Shown piece after piece: positions 16,351 through 25,885 of a stretch of 64,000 nucleotides of DNA. A program made the position numbers and the translations under genes. A model generated the notes under the pieces. That model worked only from the letters and a program-made list of their open reading frames with translations, made no database searches and was not told where the DNA came from. Within the stretch, counting starts at the first letter, position 1, and every line of letters begins with the position of its first letter. This stretch comes from Rossellomorea sp. SC111 (lineage in GTDB: Bacteria; Bacillota; Bacilli; Bacillales; Bacillaceae_B): positions 62,001 to 126,000 of the forward strand of contig NZ_JANIOC010000005.1 of assembly GCF_024733565.1 (NCBI RefSeq). Reading direction: 5' to 3'.

Positions 16351-19335
16351 CTACTCGATCCCCTTATCATCCTTCATCAACTTTTTCATATCAATCTTAA
16401 GCATCCGTTCCATCGGGTAGGTGGTGGTATAGCGGTATTTATTGGCACCGGATTCGAATACGACGTACAGCTCTTTCTGAATTTCCACAATTCCTTCAGG
16501 CATCGGGATGGCTTCGATGCTTTGGCGTGGTTTGGCTGTGTGACCGTCCAGGAACCATAATGGAACTTGTTTTCCTTCGACTGTGACAAATGCATGAGGG
16601 TCTTCTTTCAACGGATATTCATAGCGATACAGTACACTGTCGTTTGCCCTGCCATAGGAAGTGCTGAGGGTGACGCCGTTTCTTGCTGCCTTCTGCATGA
16701 TGGCTCCCTGGACTTTTCCAGTTGTCGAAAGGACGTAATCCGGTATGGCGTTGACTTCGGGTGAACCATTCCACTGGTCTTTGCTCAGCATGTCATTGTT
16801 TCGTTCTATATCGTATCCAATCATCCACGCGTAGTGCATTTCTCCGTCCCTGTTCTCGATGTGATGAGTTGGATCGGTCGGATAGGAGCTTGCTTCATAG
16901 AATTCCCCGACCCAGAGGATGCCTTCATCATAAACGGTGTAAGCCGCTTCGACTGGGATGGGGATCTGTTTGGTGAACTGGATTTCCCCGTTGTTTTCTG
17001 CATTTACCAAGTCGCTTAAATCGAAGCTGAATAAATGATTCTCGGATGCGACCCAGCCGTGATCTCGACTGACGGTCACGCCGCCTGCATGACCGGTATA
17101 TGGTGTACCGTCCGTATTGTAGAGGACAACGGACTTCACTAGTTCTCCCGTTCTGCGGTCCGTAACGGTAATCGTACCCGGTCGAACCCCATCATCGACG
17201 TAGCCGATGGTAAGGAGCCAGTCTTTTTTCTTATAATAGGTCAATCCTTGAGGAACGAGCCCTTGTGATAGTCCGGCGATCACCGGGCCGTCGATACTGA
17301 TATCCCACAGGTCCTGGTAGGCGGGATCTTTCTCATGCTGGGATCGTTCAACCTGGGTGATGAGCTGGTGGTCCGGTGTGACGGTTACGGGATCTGATTT
17401 CTCCGATACATTTCCTGATATATCCTCTGCGCTTACTTGTAATGTGTATGTTTGATGACCGACTAACATATAAAGAGTAAAGTTGGTCTTGGATGGAACG
17501 ACGGAATATTCAAGTTCTCCATCTTTGTAAATGTGATAGCGGTATAGATCGGTTTCACTGGAAGCGTCCCAGGTTAAAACGGCTTCTCCGTTGCCTGCAG
17601 TGGCTTCCACGTTGGTCGGTGTTTGCGGTGCTTCCTCATCTGACACCGGACGATCCGGTGCTTGATCTTCAACGACCCATCCCGGTGTCGGACTTTGACC
17701 CGCTGCCAATTTTTCCATCGTCCGGGTATTATCCTTTGGATAGGAATAGGTGACGGTTTGTTTTAGAGAAACGTCCTCTCCTGAATAATCGGCCCTGACG
17801 ACTTCGCGTCCATCAGGATCGTAAACGGTCAGGGTATTGCCGCCGTTGACCAGGCCGGCGATATCATCTAGGACAATCATATCTTCTTCCTGAAGATACT
17901 TACTACTATACGAATAAAAATAATTATAGTTGAAAGCTTCAAGGGAGATAGGGTTGATGCTTGCGTTCCGGGTCCAGATCACGACCGTACCCCAAGGTTT
18001 CACGATGTGAGTGTCCCCGATTTCTTCATCCCAGTTATAGGACGCAAACCGATATCCATTCAAATCGATCGGGTCTGGGCTGTTGTTATAAAGCTCGAAG
18101 TATTCAAATGCATCATACCCTGCGTAGTTATCTGTATTCGGAATCAATTCCGTTATCAGCAGATTCGGTGTCGGCACGTTTTCGGTCGGTCCTGTGACGA
18201 GTGGTTTTGTAGGTTCCGATTCGTTTCCGACTTGATCGATTGCCGTTACTTCGAAAGAATACTCCCTGTTCAACTCCAAAGGGGAAACGATCATGCTCTT
18301 TTCGTCAGCGGGGGCGGTCCCGTAAAGCGTCCCATTGATGTAGACGCGGTATCCGTCAAGGTCACCTTCTGTATTGGCACTCCATAGCAACTTGACATGA
18401 TCTTTGCCTGGAGTTGCTTTCAATCCGGAAGGCGTGGCTGGGGCTTTACTGTCCACGATTTCCTGTGGGACGGTCCGGACTTCTTTTGTTGCCGGGGATT
18501 CATTTCCTTCTGCGTCCACGGATGTCACCCTGAACGTATATGTCTTTCCATTCTCCAACCCCGTAAAGGTTGAGGTGGCAGCGTCCGTGGAAGTAATCGA
18601 TCCATCAGATTGGTAGATTTGATAGGAAACGGCACTATCTGTCGCTTCCCAGTCAAGGGTAATCGACTGGTTGGCTGGGGTTGCGGTCAGGTTAGCAGGT
18701 GTCAGAGGGCCCGCTACCTGTCCGCTCAGAACGACGCTTGGAGTCGGCTGTTCATCGTTTTTAATCTTTGTCATCGCAGCAGAGCTGGTAGCCTGATACG
18801 TGATGCTCCGGTTCGTGATGCCGTCGACTTCCCCATCATTGATGAGAGCGGTACTGAGGACCGTGCCGTCGGCGTCCGAAATCCCCACCTGTCGAAGACT
18901 GCTGTCATGCAATCCTTGACCTGCTGAGGTCAGCTTGATCTCGTATACATCCTCGGGCATGAGGTACATGTCATAGTTGGAGTTGAAGTCCCATAGGGGT
19001 ACATCAGGATAGGCTAATTTCTTCAACCAAAGGACGAGGGATTCTTTCGGCTGAATGATTTTATCTTCGATGGACCAGCGGTTGGCAGGACTTGAGAAGT
19101 TACTTGTGAAGTATTGAAGCTGATAGTTTTGCAGGTTGATGGCTTCTGAGGTGGTATTATAGATTTCGACGTACTCATAAGGCTGTCCTGACCCTGCAGA
19201 TTTGGTGACGATTTCCGTAATGATGAGTGGCGGGTTGGTTTCTTTCGCACTTGCGTTGTGAACCTGAAGCAATAACAGTCCTGTAAAGGCTAAAGCAAGA
19301 AAGGCGGCTATTCGGGTGATTGATTTGTTATCCAA
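16351..19335 (-). CDS. Large exported multidomain protein: lamin-tail and fibronectin III domains plus beta-rich C-terminal domain
   Basis: About 994 aa. An AGGAGG at 19349-19344 is too close to ATG 19341, so TTG 19335 (or 19338) is the probable start. A signal peptide ends at NASA. Order: lamin-tail domain (LIITEIV, YVEIYNTT), two fibronectin III domains (about residues 245-425), a second lamin-tail domain (LLITELIPNT, YFELYNNS), a third FN3, then about 330 residues of propeller-like sequence (VPQGLTYY, GHAGGVTVSRDHGWVASENH). Lamin-tail domains are common in secreted nucleases and surface proteins, but no nuclease motif is visible. Probably cell-surface; substrate unknown. Confidence 0.88.
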   Translation of the reverse strand: MDNKSITRIAAFLALAFTGLLLLQVHNASAKETNPPLIITEIVTKSAGSGQPYEYVEIYNTTSEAINLQNYQLQYFTSNFSSPANRWSIEDKIIQPKESLVLWLKKLAYPDVPLWDFNSNYDMYLMPEDVYEIKLTSAGQGLHDSSLRQVGISDADGTVLSTALINDGEVDGITNRSITYQATSSAAMTKIKNDEQPTPSVVLSGQVAGPLTPANLTATPANQSITLDWEATDSAVSYQIYQSDGSITSTDAATSTFTGLENGKTYTFRVTSVDAEGNESPATKEVRTVPQEIVDSKAPATPSGLKATPGKDHVKLLWSANTEGDLDGYRVYINGTLYGTAPADEKSMIVSPLELNREYSFEVTAIDQVGNESEPTKPLVTGPTENVPTPNLLITELIPNTDNYAGYDAFEYFELYNNSPDPIDLNGYRFASYNWDEEIGDTHIVKPWGTVVIWTRNASINPISLEAFNYNYFYSYSSKYLQEEDMIVLDDIAGLVNGGNTLTVYDPDGREVVRADYSGEDVSLKQTVTYSYPKDNTRTMEKLAAGQSPTPGWVVEDQAPDRPVSDEEAPQTPTNVEATAGNGEAVLTWDASSETDLYRYHIYKDGELEYSVVPSKTNFTLYMLVGHQTYTLQVSAEDISGNVSEKSDPVTVTPDHQLITQVERSQHEKDPAYQDLWDISIDGPVIAGLSQGLVPQGLTYYKKKDWLLTIGYVDDGVRPGTITVTDRRTGELVKSVVLYNTDGTPYTGHAGGVTVSRDHGWVASENHLFSFDLSDLVNAENNGEIQFTKQIPIPVEAAYTVYDEGILWVGEFYEASSYPTDPTHHIENRDGEMHYAWMIGYDIERNNDMLSKDQWNGSPEVNAIPDYVLSTTGKVQGAIMQKAARNGVTLSTSYGRANDSVLYRYEYPLKEDPHAFVTVEGKQVPLWFLDGHTAKPRQSIEAIPMPEGIVEIQKELYVVFESGANKYRYTTTYPMERMLKIDMKKLMKDDKGIE

Positions 19336-19721
19336 CAACATTTCCTCCTTTTTTCTCATGTTTATATGTAAAATGAAAAGAACCCCATGGCAATGGAGTG
19401 CACGATGACCGCACACACGATTGACACAGGGTTCTCCTCATCTCTACCCACTTTATTCACTGTTTAATTCCATCATATAATGAACCCAATCTTTAGGGAA
19501 TGGGCATTTAGGTTTAATTTATTGTATATTTAGAATTTTTAGATATATCATTGAAATGAAGCGGGAATTGGTGTATGATGAAAGGAATAAGATGAAGCTT
19601 GATAGGAAGAGTAGAAGAGATCCCCTATGAAGCGAGTGGTATGATTTTTTCACAATCGTGTGGAGAAATCATCTATTCGTTTTGTGGCGCGGTCTCTTTT
19701 TCATTTAAGGAGGAAGAGGGC

Positions 19722-20264
19722 ATGGGGCATTACATGAATGAAGTAACGAGATTCTTCTGGCAGCATGACATCTATTTCCGGATTGTCGTGAGCGCGATAT
19801 TAGGGTTCATCATCGGGTGGGACCGGACATCCAAGAATAAGCCAGCTGGTTTAAAAACATATACGTATGTATCAGTGGCATGTACGTTGATTACGATTGT
19901 CTCGATTGAAGGCGCTGAGATGCTCAGTCAACCGGGGAGCGGAAAGATGATGGATCCGTTCCGTCTTGCAGCTCAGATCGTTTCCGGCTTGGGATTCCTT
20001 GGTGCAGGTGTAATTCTGAAAGACGGATTGAGGGTAAAAGGACTCACTTCTGCAGCGATGATTTTTTACGTCGGGGGAATCGGAATCGGCATTGGAGCAG
20101 GATTCTATTCCATCGTCATCTTCGCTACAATGGTAACCTTCATCATTACGAAGATAGGAAATATCTTTGAAGAACGGGAGATTACGATCATACGAATTCG
20201 CCTCCCATGGATCGGGAAAAAAAGAAAGACAGACGACGATGCAGAAAAAAAGGTCGGGACCTAA
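19722..20264 (+). CDS. MgtC/SapB-family membrane protein
   Basis: 180 aa. ATG 19722 lies eight bases after AAGGAGG; upstream in-frame ATGs lack a ribosome binding site. Family motifs are LGFIIGWDR, KPAGLKTYT, RLAAQIVSGLGFLGAGVIL and GLTSAAMIF, with about four or five membrane helices and a basic C-tail. MgtC-like proteins modulate ATP synthase or membrane potential under Mg limitation in some bacteria; the role here is not shown. Confidence 0.92.
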   Translation: MGHYMNEVTRFFWQHDIYFRIVVSAILGFIIGWDRTSKNKPAGLKTYTYVSVACTLITIVSIEGAEMLSQPGSGKMMDPFRLAAQIVSGLGFLGAGVILKDGLRVKGLTSAAMIFYVGGIGIGIGAGFYSIVIFATMVTFIITKIGNIFEEREITIIRIRLPWIGKKRKTDDDAEKKVGT

Positions 20265-20296
20265 AAGGACTCGAACTCCTGGGAGTTCGAGTCCTT
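20265..20296. terminator. Perfect hairpin between converging genes
   Basis: AAGGACTCGAACTCC and GGAGTTCGAGTCCTT are perfectly complementary (15 bp) with a two-base centre. It begins at the stop codon of the MgtC-like gene and lies just past the end of glpP, but T runs are weak on both sides. Confidence 0.65.
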
Positions 20297-20301
20297 ACTA
20301 G

Positions 20302-20871
20302 TTAAAAATCCAGATTCCAAAGCTTCGGATCCCCGGAAGAAATAGCGAGGGCTCCGGCACTCAGCCCATTCAGAATATCCTGCTTATTACTGATCAAGCC
20401 ACCAGCGATGATGGGCAGAGTAGTCATGGTAGTGAGTGTATCAATGACAGAAGGCATGAGACCAGGAAGGACTTCAATGGCATCGGGCTTGCAGTTATGG
20501 GAGATGTCAATTCCCTTCTCAAGGGCATTGCGGTCGATCAGAAAGAGGCGCTGGATCGTCATCAAGCCTTCTTCCTTCGCATACTTAATCAGATTGCTCC
20601 TCGTCGTAATGATGCCAGCGGGTTTCCATATTTCTGCTATGTATTTAATGGCACTCTTCGTATTGGACAGCCCATCAATGAAATCAATATGGATAAACGT
20701 GGTTTTACCGGCTTCCTTCAGTTTTTTCAGGTAGCCGTTCATCGTAATCAAGTTGCCCGTAAGGATGAACACGATGTTGGCGTTTGACTGTATGGCTTTG
20801 TCCAAGTCTTTTTCTTCCTTGATGGAAGCGATGACCTGGGACTGGACGATGTCGATAATGTTTGGTTTCAT
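20302..20871 (-). CDS. glpP: Glycerol-3-phosphate-responsive antiterminator GlpP
   Basis: 189 aa, the normal length. AAGGGG precedes the ATG. Typical GlpP sequence: FILTGNLITMNGYLKKLKEA, TFIHIDFIDGLSN, GIITTRSNLIKYAK, IQRLFLIDRNALEKG, PDAIEVLPGLMPSVI and IIAGGLISNKQDI. With glycerol-3-phosphate it binds glp leader mRNA and prevents termination. No glpFK or glpD genes are near, so it acts elsewhere. Confidence 0.96.
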   Translation of the reverse strand: MKPNIIDIVQSQVIASIKEEKDLDKAIQSNANIVFILTGNLITMNGYLKKLKEAGKTTFIHIDFIDGLSNTKSAIKYIAEIWKPAGIITTRSNLIKYAKEEGLMTIQRLFLIDRNALEKGIDISHNCKPDAIEVLPGLMPSVIDTLTTMTTLPIIAGGLISNKQDILNGLSAGALAISSGDPKLWNLDF

Positions 20872-21125
20872 GTAATTGGCCCCTTCGAAAAGTCTGAATA
20901 TTGTTTTTTCTTTTAGTATAGCATAGTTGTAAAAGATGCCTCACACATTATCGGTTGTGAGAACTGGTTAAGAACCAGAACTGATCAATAAACGGAAGCA
21001 TTCCGCTTAATTCGTCATGACGCATGATAATAGTTAATATTGGAGTTTTATAGATGGTTGACTTTTATAAAAGAAACATTTTGTGGTCATTGATAATTAA
21101 CAAATAGTAATGATAGAAAAGAGAC
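20872..21125. other. Gene-free stretch with small hairpins
   Basis: Holds CTGGTT/AACCAG near 20962 and a CGGAAGCATTCCG palindrome near 20992. The segment CTGATCAATAAACGGAAGCATTCCGC closely resembles one near 53297, so it may be a dispersed intergenic repeat. No gene seen. Confidence 0.4.
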
Positions 21126-21161
21126 AAAAACGCTTCGATACAAAGATATCAAAGCGTTTTT
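21126..21161 (-). terminator. Terminator after the histidine kinase gene
   Basis: AAAAACGCTT and AAGCGTTTTT pair with an inner GATA/TATC pairing; T tracts on both strands. It lies just past the end of the minus-strand kinase gene. Confidence 0.85.
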
Positions 21162-21179
21162 GGTTTGGAAAGACGATCC

Positions 21180-22904
21180 TCACACTGGCATCAAAATCCG
21201 AATCGAAGTCCCTTCCCCAGGTGTACTCTTCACGTTGATGCTTCCCTGGTGAAGCTGGATCAACTGCTTCGTAATGGCCATCCCCAAGCCGGTTCCGCTT
21301 CCTGTGTCGCTTGTGTTGGTGCCGCGGTAGTAGCGCTGGAAGAGGCTGTTGACGGTTTTTTGGTCCATTCCGACTCCGTCATCCGAGATGGTGATCTGGC
21401 ACAGGTGCTGTTCGATGACGGCAAGGGAGACGGTGACGGTCGTTCCTGCCGGGTTGTATTTCAGGGCGTTTTCGACGATGTTGTCGATGATCCGTTGAAA
21501 CCATTTGGGGTCGACGGATGCTGTGACGGTTTCGTCTTCTGCCTGGAAATCGATGTTCATTTCCCTGTAGTCCGGGTTGTTCATATAACCGATGATGGTC
21601 CGGCGTATGAGTTCGGTGATATTCATTTTTTCACGGACGATCGGCAATGCGCCGTTTTTGATGCGGTAGGTCAGCGTCAGGTCATCGAGTAAATCCTTCA
21701 TGTAAGCGGATTTGCTGCCGATAATTTCGGCGAATTCCCTTACTTCTTCCTGGGACCAGTCATACTCCTTTGACTCCAGCATCTTGGAGTAGCCTGCGAT
21801 GGAGGAGAGGGGTGTTTTCAGGTCATGGGAAATGCCGCTGATCCATTCCTCGCGGGTCACCTTGATTTTTTCCCGTTGATCCTGGTTGTCCTTCAGGGTG
21901 TCCGTTAATTGCGAAAGGTTTGTGATCAGTTCTTGATACAGCTTGTATTTTCGTTTGATCTTTCCGTTCTTTTTAAAAAGGAGGGGCTGCTCGACGTGAT
22001 TGACGGGCTGCTCATAGACGCCGTTCCCGAGCTTCTCGATCCACTGCATCATGGTCATCAGGGGCTTTCCGAATTTGCGGGCATACCAAAAGGTGATGAG
22101 AAGGAGCAGTAGAATGAGCAGGACAGAAACAAGGATGATGCTGTTTCCAACCTTGCTGTCGATTTTCTCTTCCAATGTAGCCGCCATGTCCTTGAGCGGC
22201 ATCCCCATCAAAATCGTTTGCTGCGTCCCCTCATCATAATAGGAAGAAACGGATTCTTCCTTGGATTGCGTCATGGTGAGGATTTCTTGATGAGAGTATG
22301 TCTTGGGCTTGTTCCCAGCGTTATAGTCGTCCACTACTTCCCCAGAGCTGTTCACCAGCTGTACCCAGGCATTATTGTTATGAAGCTTGGACATTATGCC
22401 TTCCTGAAGGTCCAGCTTTCCCTGCTTCCAATCGACGTGCTGTTTCACGGAATCCAGGAGAAGCGATTCGCCATTTTCTTCCCTGAAGAAGACCAGCGGG
22501 GCATCAGGTTCGGTTTCATCCAGCCGCCAGTAGGAGTAGTCGAGCGTTGGGTCATTCTCCAATAAGAGTCCGGCGAGTTCCCCTTCGTTAAAAGTGGAAG
22601 GTTTCTCGTCAAGCTCGGGATATCCTCCGAGGAGCTTTCCATCCGCAGACAGGACCAGCAGGCGGCCGTGCTGTTCTCCCACCAGTTTTTTCAGGCGGTC
22701 GGAAATGTCTGCTTTTCCATCTTCGACCGTGATATTTTGCGAAATAAAATAGTCTTCCGCCAAGGACAGGTCATTTTCTGCTTCACTGTCGGAAAGGAAG
22801 TAGCCGATGATCCCGAAGAGGAAGAACAGCAGCGCGCCGATCAGGAAGAAGATGAGCATGAGCTGGAGAAAGAGCTGGACGACAAACCGTTTATGGATGT
22901 TCAT
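21180..22904 (-). CDS. Membrane sensor histidine kinase
   Basis: 574 aa. Two membrane helices (near residues 11-35 and 241-262) enclose a roughly 200-residue external sensor domain. Then come a linker, the phosphoacceptor SGISHDLKTPLSS (near residue 360), the N box NIVENALKYN, G1 DDGVGMD and G2 GTGLGMAI. The start overlaps the end of the response regulator gene by 14 bases. The divergent ABC-2 exporter genes on the other side of the regulator are the likely targets, as in Bacillus cell-envelope stress modules. Confidence 0.93.
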   Translation of the reverse strand: MNIHKRFVVQLFLQLMLIFFLIGALLFFLFGIIGYFLSDSEAENDLSLAEDYFISQNITVEDGKADISDRLKKLVGEQHGRLLVLSADGKLLGGYPELDEKPSTFNEGELAGLLLENDPTLDYSYWRLDETEPDAPLVFFREENGESLLLDSVKQHVDWKQGKLDLQEGIMSKLHNNNAWVQLVNSSGEVVDDYNAGNKPKTYSHQEILTMTQSKEESVSSYYDEGTQQTILMGMPLKDMAATLEEKIDSKVGNSIILVSVLLILLLLLITFWYARKFGKPLMTMMQWIEKLGNGVYEQPVNHVEQPLLFKKNGKIKRKYKLYQELITNLSQLTDTLKDNQDQREKIKVTREEWISGISHDLKTPLSSIAGYSKMLESKEYDWSQEEVREFAEIIGSKSAYMKDLLDDLTLTYRIKNGALPIVREKMNITELIRRTIIGYMNNPDYREMNIDFQAEDETVTASVDPKWFQRIIDNIVENALKYNPAGTTVTVSLAVIEQHLCQITISDDGVGMDQKTVNSLFQRYYRGTNTSDTGSGTGLGMAITKQLIQLHQGSINVKSTPGEGTSIRILMPV

Positions 22905-23610
22905 GCTGCGCTCCGTGCGGGATGAACTTATATCCCAGCCCTCTGACCGTCAGGATATAACGGGGGTCGCTTGGGTTATCCTCGATCTTTTCCCGGAGTT
23001 TCCGGATGTGCACCATCACCGTATTGTCCTCACCAAGGAATTCCTCGCCCCACACTTGTTCATACAGCTGATTTTTGCTGAACAGTTGGTTGGGATGTTT
23101 GCAGAAGAAGATCAACAGCTGATAAACCTGTGCCGGCAACTCGACCTTCCTGCCTTTTACGGTTACCTCCCCGGAAGAGGGATTGACGATGAGGCCGCCG
23201 AATTGATACGTCTTTATCTTAGGCTTCATGGAAGGGGCGACGGTCTTTCGCCTTAGGTGTGCCTTGATCCGGGCGACGACTTCCAGCGGGTTGAACGGTT
23301 TGGTGATATAGTCATCGGCTCCTAAAGCAAAGCCTGACAGCTTATCCAAATCGGTGGTGCGGGCAGTCAGGAAGAAGATGGGGGCGTCGGTTGTTTCCCT
23401 GATCAGCGGACAGATCTCAAAGCCGCTCCGGTCCGGCAGCATGACATCCAACAGGATCAAATCATATCTTTTATCATGGCTGCGGGCTAACGCATCTTCC
23501 GCGTTATGGGCGGAATCTATGTATGTGAACTGTTCTTTTTTTAAAATGGTCGTGAGCATCTGGACAATGGACACTTCATCATCGACAATCAGAATCTTGC
23601 TGTCATGCAT
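22891..23610 (-). CDS. OmpR/PhoB-family response regulator
   Basis: 239 aa. Receiver domain with the acidic pair VDDE, phosphoacceptor Asp in LILLDVMLPD, Thr in FFLTAR and Lys in TKPFNP. The winged helix ends in DPRYILTVRGLGYKF. First gene of the two-component operon, divergent from the ABC-2 permease with a 168-base shared promoter region. Confidence 0.95.
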   Translation of the reverse strand: MHDSKILIVDDEVSIVQMLTTILKKEQFTYIDSAHNAEDALARSHDKRYDLILLDVMLPDRSGFEICPLIRETTDAPIFFLTARTTDLDKLSGFALGADDYITKPFNPLEVVARIKAHLRRKTVAPSMKPKIKTYQFGGLIVNPSSGEVTVKGRKVELPAQVYQLLIFFCKHPNQLFSKNQLYEQVWGEEFLGEDNTVMVHIRKLREKIEDNPSDPRYILTVRGLGYKFIPHGAQHEHP

Positions 23611-23778
23611 CTTGTAGTCTCCTATTCTTGCTGAATTTATAGCTCCATCATATCAATTATTTTTATGAAAAAGTAGGAATTAAGGTAAAATTAAGGAAGA
23701 GGTTCACGGGCCTTAAGATACCCGATGTATGATCAGGATATCACAGAAAAAAGTGTTCATATTGAAGGGAGATAAGGT

Positions 23779-24465
23779 ATGTTTGCCATTGGAAAGAGAG
23801 AATTTCTGAAACTATTTAAAGGAATCAAATCGATTATCATCATTTTGATTTTGGTTGCAACGTCCTACTATTCTGCTAAGTTTTCAAATCTGCTGCTCTC
23901 GCTGGAAGAGTTCTCGCCTGAGGATTCCGATAAGATTGAATACGCGGGGTTATTGATCCTGTTGCTTTTTCTGGGGCAGCTATTTGTGATGGGGCTGTCA
24001 CATGATGCGATGAACAGGGAAACCCATGACCGGACGATCCGGTTTCTGGTGACAAGGACATCGAGGCTGTCGATCTTGCTCGGGAAATTTTCCGGCATCG
24101 TGCTGTTTTGGCTGGTATGTGTCGCCGCATCTTTCCTGATCATCTTTTTCATGACAGGGACCATGGACCCTCTCAGCTTTTTTCAGACGATGAGTTTATT
24201 GATCTATCAAATCGCGCTGACCATCCTATTGTCGACTTTGATCCCAAAGCCGGCATTCACGATGTTTCTCAGCATTGTCATCGGCCTGGCGTTTCCAATT
24301 GTAAGTCTGTGGTTAGCATTCACCAGCAATTCCTATGTGAGCTGGCTGAAATTTCTAACGCCATTCTATTACTTGGAAGAGGATTATATGTTCTTGTTGA
24401 TCTTGCCGCTGGCCGCCGTCATGATCATAATATCCCATCTTGTGTTTAAAAGGAGAGAGTGCTGA
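23779..24465 (+). CDS. ABC-2 type transporter permease
   Basis: 228 aa, about six membrane helices, with the ABC-2 landmark LSHDAMNRETHDRTIRFLVTRTSR split over residues 75-98. GGGAGATAAGG precedes the ATG. Its TGA overlaps the ATG of the ATPase gene. Likely exports a drug, peptide or lipid under control of the divergent two-component system. Confidence 0.92.
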   Translation: MFAIGKREFLKLFKGIKSIIIILILVATSYYSAKFSNLLLSLEEFSPEDSDKIEYAGLLILLLFLGQLFVMGLSHDAMNRETHDRTIRFLVTRTSRLSILLGKFSGIVLFWLVCVAASFLIIFFMTGTMDPLSFFQTMSLLIYQIALTILLSTLIPKPAFTMFLSIVIGLAFPIVSLWLAFTSNSYVSWLKFLTPFYYLEEDYMFLLILPLAAVMIIISHLVFKRREC

Positions 24466-25391
24466 TGGCTGCGATTGAAACCAAACAGCTTGTTAAAACG
24501 TATGGTAGAGTGAAGGTGGTAAAAGGAATTGATCTGTCTGTCCAAAAAGGGGAAATCTTTGGGTTCCTCGGAAGGAACGGAGCGGGAAAATCAACCTTCA
24601 TCAATATGCTGACAGGGATCATCCATCCGAGCGGGGGTTCGTTCTCTTTGCTGGGGACTGCAGGAGTCACCGATGACGTCAAAAAACGGATTGGAGTCAT
24701 GCCGGACTATACAAGCTTTGACGGCGCGATGACCGGGATCAGTTATTTAAAATTTTTATCAGAGGTGTCGGGGAAAAAAGCATCGACTGAAAGGTGCCTG
24801 GATGTCCTGAAAAAAGTGGGACTGGAAACCGATGCCGTTAAAAAGGTAGCAAAATATTCGTTCGGGATGAAAAAGAAGCTTGGCATTGCCCAAGCCATCA
24901 TCCATGATCCCGAATTGATCTTCCTGGATGAGCCTACCTCCGGACTGGATGCAGAATCGGTCGTCCACATACATACCTTGATCCGCGAACTGCACCAGCA
25001 GGGAAAAACGCTGTTCATGACGTCACACAATTTAGATGAAGTGGAAAAGCTCTGCTCCCGGATCGCCATCATGAAAGAGGGGCAGATCGTAAAAATAGGT
25101 TCGATGGATGAACTCAGATCCTTCTATCAATCCAGGATCGTCGTGAAAATCAAGCACGGAAACATCCCGGCAGCAGTAGAAGACCGGTTAATACAATGGC
25201 TTGAAGGTGCGGGGGAAGACGTGGAGATTCAGGATAGGTATATACACATCACTGTCGAACAGGAGAAGAAGATTGCGGAAATCATCCGGGCCTGCAATGA
25301 GTGCAAGGTGGATGTCTACCGGGTGGAGGTTGAGGAACCGTCACTGGAGGAAATCTTCCTCGATGAACAACAAAATTCACATCACGGTTAG
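24465..25391 (+). CDS. ABC transporter ATP-binding protein (drug/bacitracin export type)
   Basis: 308 aa. ATG 24465 overlaps the permease stop. Walker A GRNGAGKST, signature YSFGMKKKLGIAQA, Walker B LIFLDEPTSG, then a C-terminal extension typical of DrrA/BcrA-like exporters (residues 225-308). Partner of the preceding permease. Confidence 0.94.
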   Translation: MAAIETKQLVKTYGRVKVVKGIDLSVQKGEIFGFLGRNGAGKSTFINMLTGIIHPSGGSFSLLGTAGVTDDVKKRIGVMPDYTSFDGAMTGISYLKFLSEVSGKKASTERCLDVLKKVGLETDAVKKVAKYSFGMKKKLGIAQAIIHDPELIFLDEPTSGLDAESVVHIHTLIRELHQQGKTLFMTSHNLDEVEKLCSRIAIMKEGQIVKIGSMDELRSFYQSRIVVKIKHGNIPAAVEDRLIQWLEGAGEDVEIQDRYIHITVEQEKKIAEIIRACNECKVDVYRVEVEEPSLEEIFLDEQQNSHHG

Positions 25392-25402
25392 GAGAAAGAA
25401 GT

Positions 25403-25885
25403 ATGGAAATGCCGCAGAAGAAGTTAGCGAAAGAGGTTGTCCAGGTCTGGCTGGCCAGCAACATCATTTCAAGTGTTGTCGGGTTTGCCGTACTTGGAGT
25501 GCTGTTTTACCTGGATCACCGGTACCAATGGACAGAGTGGATAGGCTGGATCCTGATCGCACTGGCTGTCTATTCCGTCATCGATTTCATTTGGTCGTTT
25601 TTTCAGCCCAGGTTTCTGTACAGAAGCTGGCGGTTTGATTTTGATGAAGAATTTTTACAATTGAAATCGGGTTTCTGGAAGGAACAGCATCACCTCGTGC
25701 CGATGACGAAAATCCAGGCGGTTTCGACTTCACAAGGACCGCTGCTCCGTAAATTCGGGCTGCGTTCCATCGGGATCGAAACGATGGGATCTACTCACGA
25801 GATACCCGCCTTGTCAGAGGAAATGGCCGTTGAAATCAGGGACACCATCGCTCATTTTGCCAAGGTCAAGGAAGTGGAACAATGA
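25403..25885 (+). CDS. ydbS: PH-domain membrane protein, YdbS-like
   Basis: 160 aa. Two membrane helices (residues 20-37 and 45-66), then one bacterial PH (DUF304) domain with the motif LVPMTKIQAVSTSQGPLLRKFGL. In B. subtilis ydbS precedes ydbT, as here, and the pair has been linked to antimicrobial tolerance. The stop overlaps the ydbT start (ATGA). Confidence 0.9.
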   Translation: MEMPQKKLAKEVVQVWLASNIISSVVGFAVLGVLFYLDHRYQWTEWIGWILIALAVYSVIDFIWSFFQPRFLYRSWRFDFDEEFLQLKSGFWKEQHHLVPMTKIQAVSTSQGPLLRKFGLRSIGIETMGSTHEIPALSEEMAVEIRDTIAHFAKVKEVEQ

